Program-made: the position numbers and the translations under genes | Assembly (NCBI GenBank): GCA_910577255.1 | Contig: CAJTMH010000006.1 | Span: 52,082-116,081 of the forward strand | Direction: 5' to 3' | Length of the DNA: 64,000 nt | From: an uncultured Duncaniella sp. | GTDB lineage: Bacteria > Bacteroidota > Bacteroidia > Bacteroidales > Muribaculaceae | Part shown: piece by piece, positions 61,730 to 64,000 of the stretch | Layout: each line of letters starts with the position of its first letter | Position numbering within the stretch: position 1 is the stretch's first letter | Notes under the pieces: generated by a model | The model's input: the letters and a program-made list of their open reading frames with translations, nothing else | The model's database searches: none | Told to the model about the DNA's origin: nothing

Positions 61730-61765
61730 AAAGCAGCGAAGTATCCGGATACTTCGCTGCTTTTT
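61730..61765. terminator. Strong bidirectional terminator
   Basis: AAGCAGCGAAGTATCC and GGATACTTCGCTGCTT (61731-61762) form a perfect 16-bp stem followed by TTTT. It ends the PH-domain gene on the plus strand and may also serve the minus-strand gene ending at 61802. Confidence 0.9.
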
Positions 61766-61801
61766 ATGTCTGATAAATCCGACGAGGCTCTTGTTGATGC
61801 G

Positions 61802-62302
61802 TCAGAATTTTAATGCTTTCAAATATACGGCAGTGCCTCCGGCCTCAGCCGGTATGAGGATGGCCTGTCGTAAGGCAGCCAGGTCCTTATTGTTGATATA
61901 TCCAATCAGTGCTCCCGTAAAACCGTCGGCTGCCGAGTCAGATAAGATTAATATGCGGTTCTTATCGGCTGATATCGGTGATGCAAATATTGAAAATATT
62001 GTCTGGTCATTCATTAAGCCTTGCACCATCTCGGATACTGGGAGTTGCCCCATTATCCTATACAAAGTGTTGCCATAGACTGCTGTTTCCTTGTTTAGTC
62101 CTGTTTCCCCATCCCAAAGAATTAGTTGGCCGTCAGTGATGCCGAGTGAGGCAAAATCGTTGCCGCCGGAAATTAGAGTACCCTGTACGCCCTTCATATT
62201 CGGAATGGCTTTGATTGAATCAAAGGCTTCCTCATAAGTCATTGCTTTTACGTTAATGGCTAAGCCCAACGCGAGCATGAAAAGTAGAATAAACTTTTTC
62301 AT
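61802..62302 (-). CDS. Hypothetical exported protein
   Basis: 166 residues. Signal peptide MKKFILLFMLALGLAINVKA cleaved before MTYEEAFDSI. The mature domain of about 146 residues has mixed helix and strand, with TYEEAFDSIKAIPNMKGVQG and a C-terminal AGGTAVYLKALKF. Similar small periplasmic proteins are frequent in Bacteroidales; I cannot assign a function. Confidence 0.55.
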   Translation of the reverse strand: MKKFILLFMLALGLAINVKAMTYEEAFDSIKAIPNMKGVQGTLISGGNDFASLGITDGQLILWDGETGLNKETAVYGNTLYRIMGQLPVSEMVQGLMNDQTIFSIFASPISADKNRILILSDSAADGFTGALIGYINNKDLAALRQAILIPAEAGGTAVYLKALKF

Positions 62303-62481
62303 AGGTTTTGTGTGTTTGATGTTCTTATGTTACAACAATTTATAGCTCGCTATTGTTAGTCGAAAACCTCATAAAATAGGCCGCGGCAGTGGATTCGCAG
62401 CCATCATCTATATCATAGTATGGCTAATCCGAAAGTTAAAGCGAAAGTAGGTTTTCATAGATAAATTGGTTTATTTGGTCA

Positions 62482-62548
62482 TAGGCTCGTTGTGAAACGA
62501 GCCTACGGTTGTATAACAAAGGAAGACACCTCAAAAGGCATCTTCCTT
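62482..62548 (-). terminator. Two hairpins downstream of tmRNA
   Basis: TAGGCTCGT (62482-62490) pairs with ACGAGCCTA (62497-62505). AAGGAAGA (62519-62526) pairs with TCTTCCTT (62541-62548) with a nested CCT/AGG pair. On the minus strand the second is followed by TGTTATAC. They are the likely end of the ssrA transcript. The rest of 62303-62608 holds nothing I recognise. Confidence 0.6.
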
Positions 62549-62608
62549 GAATTTTTCCCCACTTTTTGCCCCACACTTTTGCAAGTGTCTGACAATCAGT
62601 ATGGGTTG

Positions 62609-63004
62609 TGGAGCTGGAGGGATTTGAACCCTCGTCCAAACGTGGAACTAATGAGCTTTCTACATGCTTAGTTTCTACTTGGTTTTCGAGTGGAGACAGG
62701 CAAGAAACCACCAATCTCAACCTTATCCTCTAAGTTTCTCGGCGAGTCGCGAGGCTTTCGTCGCCATATTTCCGATTTAACTGCACCACCTTGTCGATCC
62801 GTCTCGGAAAAAGGACAATCGGGTGATGTCTCGTCTCTGCAACTGTTGCGGAGATAAAGCTAATCTACTGTACTTCGATTAAGCAGCGAGAGCGTAGTTG
62901 TTTTCGCCATTTGAAATTTTGATGTCCCTGATTAAAGAGCGTAGCCATCATTGCTCTGCATGCTTACTCACCACCTCTACACGCTGTCAAAACCGGTCAG
63001 CCCC
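62609..63004 (-). ncRNA. ssrA: Transfer-messenger RNA (tmRNA)
   Basis: About 396 nt on the minus strand. The 5' end GGGGCTG and the 3' end CAGCTCC form the acceptor stem, and the T-arm contains GGTTCAAATCC. The tag reading frame lies at 62879-62908: Gly-Glu-Asn-Asn-Tyr-Ala-Leu-Ala-Ala-stop, following the alanine carried by tmRNA itself, close to the Bacteroidetes tag type. It rescues stalled ribosomes with SmpB. CCA is not encoded. A -7 box lies at 63029-63036. Confidence 0.95.
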
Positions 63005-63028
63005 ATGTAAGTTGGGAGTATAGGTGTA

Positions 63029-63036
63029 CAAAGTTA
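63029..63036 (-). promoter_or_regulatory. Promoter -7 box of ssrA
   Basis: Minus-strand TAACTTTG, a perfect -7 box, with a TTTTTG about 15-20 bases further upstream. It lies 25 bases before the mature tmRNA 5' end. Confidence 0.7.
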
Positions 63037-63090
63037 GTGCTTTTGAGTGCCAAAAAGAAGCAGTTGCAGTCTAATTAACCTTCTTTAACT

Positions 63091-63879
63091 TTACAGATTC
63101 TCTCGTTTAAGCCACTGAAAGATATAGCGGAATAGGGGTTCTCTTACCTCGCGACGCGATAGCACGAGGTCGTGAAGGCCTTCGTTGACCCTTACGCATG
63201 TCACGTCAGGACCCAGTTCAGCGCCATAGCGTTTGATGTCCTTGACATCAAGCACCGCATCCCCACGATTGAATTCAGGTGTCCATTCCGAGCCTTCTAC
63301 GCTCTGCGAGGAGTAGAGTAGGAGTATCGGGATGCGTATGTCTGCTTTGCCGTTGCGCAGGCTGTGTTGAGCTTTGGTTATGGCGCGTACCCATCCGGCA
63401 GTCACGTCGGGCGACTCTTCCATTTTCCAGGCTGTGTTGTAGTCCCATTCACCGTGGTGGCTTTTCAACAGACTCTCAGAATATGCTGTGGATGCCCCTT
63501 GTGAGATCTTCATGTCGGGGAAAAATTTGCCGAGTAGACTCACTGCGCTTATCATGCGCTCCTTCCAGCCGAGGTTCCAGTCGAGGAATGGGCTGTTGAG
63601 TATGAGAGCCTTGATTTCGGGCGGGCGGCGCTCATTGAGATAGCATGAAGTGGTCAGTCCTCCTGTCGAGTGCCCCATAAGGATAATCTCTGTGAGGCCC
63701 GAGCGCGTCATCTCGACGAGTGCCGAGTCTATGTCGGCGAAATATTCCGAGATGGCCCTGGCTTCAAACGGTCTTTGACCCGGCATAAGTGAACGGCCAT
63801 ATTTCCTGAGGTCTACGGCATAAAAGTCATAGCCATGTATGGGGCATAAAACGAAGCGATTTGTTTGTTGGTCGGGCAA
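63091..63879 (-). pseudogene. Alpha/beta hydrolase (serine aminopeptidase S33-like), N-terminus lost
   Basis: 262 codons in the open frame. The hydrolase text begins only at HGYDFYAVDLRKYGRS (about residue 15). The nucleophile elbow GHSTGG, FLDWNLGW and the C-terminal His in NEGLHDLVLS are present. A normal member would start 60 or more residues earlier with a strand containing the oxyanion HG motif and a signal or anchor. The first 14 codons (MPDQQTNRFVLCPI) have no family likeness and continue into AT-rich sequence that carries an opposing ORF. The gene was therefore interrupted near 63838, or the window ends in an assembly join. Confidence 0.75.
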
Positions 63880-64000
63880 ATGATGTTAAACGATTTGCAG
63901 TTCAATAGGTTAGGTGGCTATCTGAAAAATGAAGCGATATTTCCAAGCGGTTTTTCTTTTACATGGTTCTTACATCAGCTTTACAAAATGGGGCTGTTTG
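63880..64000 (+). CDS. Partial ORF at the window edge, possible transposase start
   Basis: Open from ATG 63880 (MMLNDLQFNRLGGYLKN) to the edge, 40 codons. The text EAIFPSGFSFTWFLHQLYKM is protein-like, but I cannot tie it to a family from this length. It starts about 38-40 bases inside the point where hydrolase homology stops, as a transposase gene does near the end of an insertion sequence. This is a weak call. The right half of any such element is outside the window. Confidence 0.4.
   Translation, partial: MMLNDLQFNRLGGYLKNEAIFPSGFSFTWFLHQLYKMGLF

Noticed and set aside
1..64000. CRISPR array or prophage
   Set aside because: No regularly spaced direct repeats, Cas genes, integrase, terminase or capsid genes were seen in any part of the window.
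1..64000. rRNA operon or replication origin
   Set aside because: No 16S/23S sequence, DnaA-box cluster or dnaA/repA gene was recognised.

Overview
The window looks like a chromosomal segment of a Bacteroidales bacterium, probably of the Muribaculaceae or a neighbouring gut lineage (the family is an inference). The direct signs are many upstream -7 boxes of the Bacteroidetes type TAnnTTTG, few Shine-Dalgarno sites, the long form of IspG, a tmRNA whose tag reads GENNYALAA, glycan enzymes (GH115, GH95), a membrane-bound propeller/AraC regulator and many lipoproteins. Most genes are of moderate GC. Genes at about 33.9-37.0 kb and 59.5-60.5 kb are visibly AT-richer.

Left part (1-13 kb): a cut dGTPase gene and class II fructose-bisphosphate aldolase on the minus strand. 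A long plus-strand run follows: a Wzi-like outer-membrane protein and a small lipocalin-like lipoprotein, a tightly coupled trio (SDR dehydratase, ATP-grasp ligase, NeuB-type synthase), then rpoN, a PAP2-like membrane protein, purE, ispG, ribD and a GNAT acetyltransferase. A tRNA-Gln with its own promoter and terminator closes it.

Middle (13-31 kb): an Ig-like lipoprotein and an MptE/DUF115-like protein, then a glutaminase-fold protein that has lost its catalytic residues. An FtsX-type permease, its ATPase, a REC-Fis regulator without an AAA+ domain and a histidine kinase come next. After these are a PepSY-like lipoprotein, an NSS sodium symporter, a Crp/Fnr regulator and a five-gene tripartite ABC exporter (ATPase, two permeases, adaptor, TolC). 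Then come purU and a GH115 alpha-glucuronidase.

Centre right (34-47 kb): a Sau3AI-type restriction-modification pair on AT-rich DNA; an iron-sulfur membrane protein, Tat-exported aldo/keto reductase, DUF1893 and ECF S-component cluster; an M48 peptidase; a cobalamin riboswitch followed by a truncated SLC13 transporter and a MetE-family protein without the usual zinc ligands; gmd and a WecG/TagA glycosyltransferase.

Right part (47-64 kb): a PagL-like protein with a lipoprotein partner, an LTxxQ-like secreted protein, a flavoprotein, acetyltransferases, the propeller/AraC regulator divergent from a GH95 fucosidase, a PTPS/QueD-like protein with a zinc ribbon, orphan membrane proteins with an XRE regulator, and tmRNA. 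The alpha/beta hydrolase at the end has lost its N-terminus at a junction with a foreign-looking ORF.

Best candidates for something new are the NeuB/ATP-grasp trio, the dead glutaminase homologue, the B12-riboswitch locus with the zinc-less MetE homologue, the iron-sulfur/AKR/DUF1893/ECF-S cluster, and the REC-Fis regulator of the FtsX transporter.
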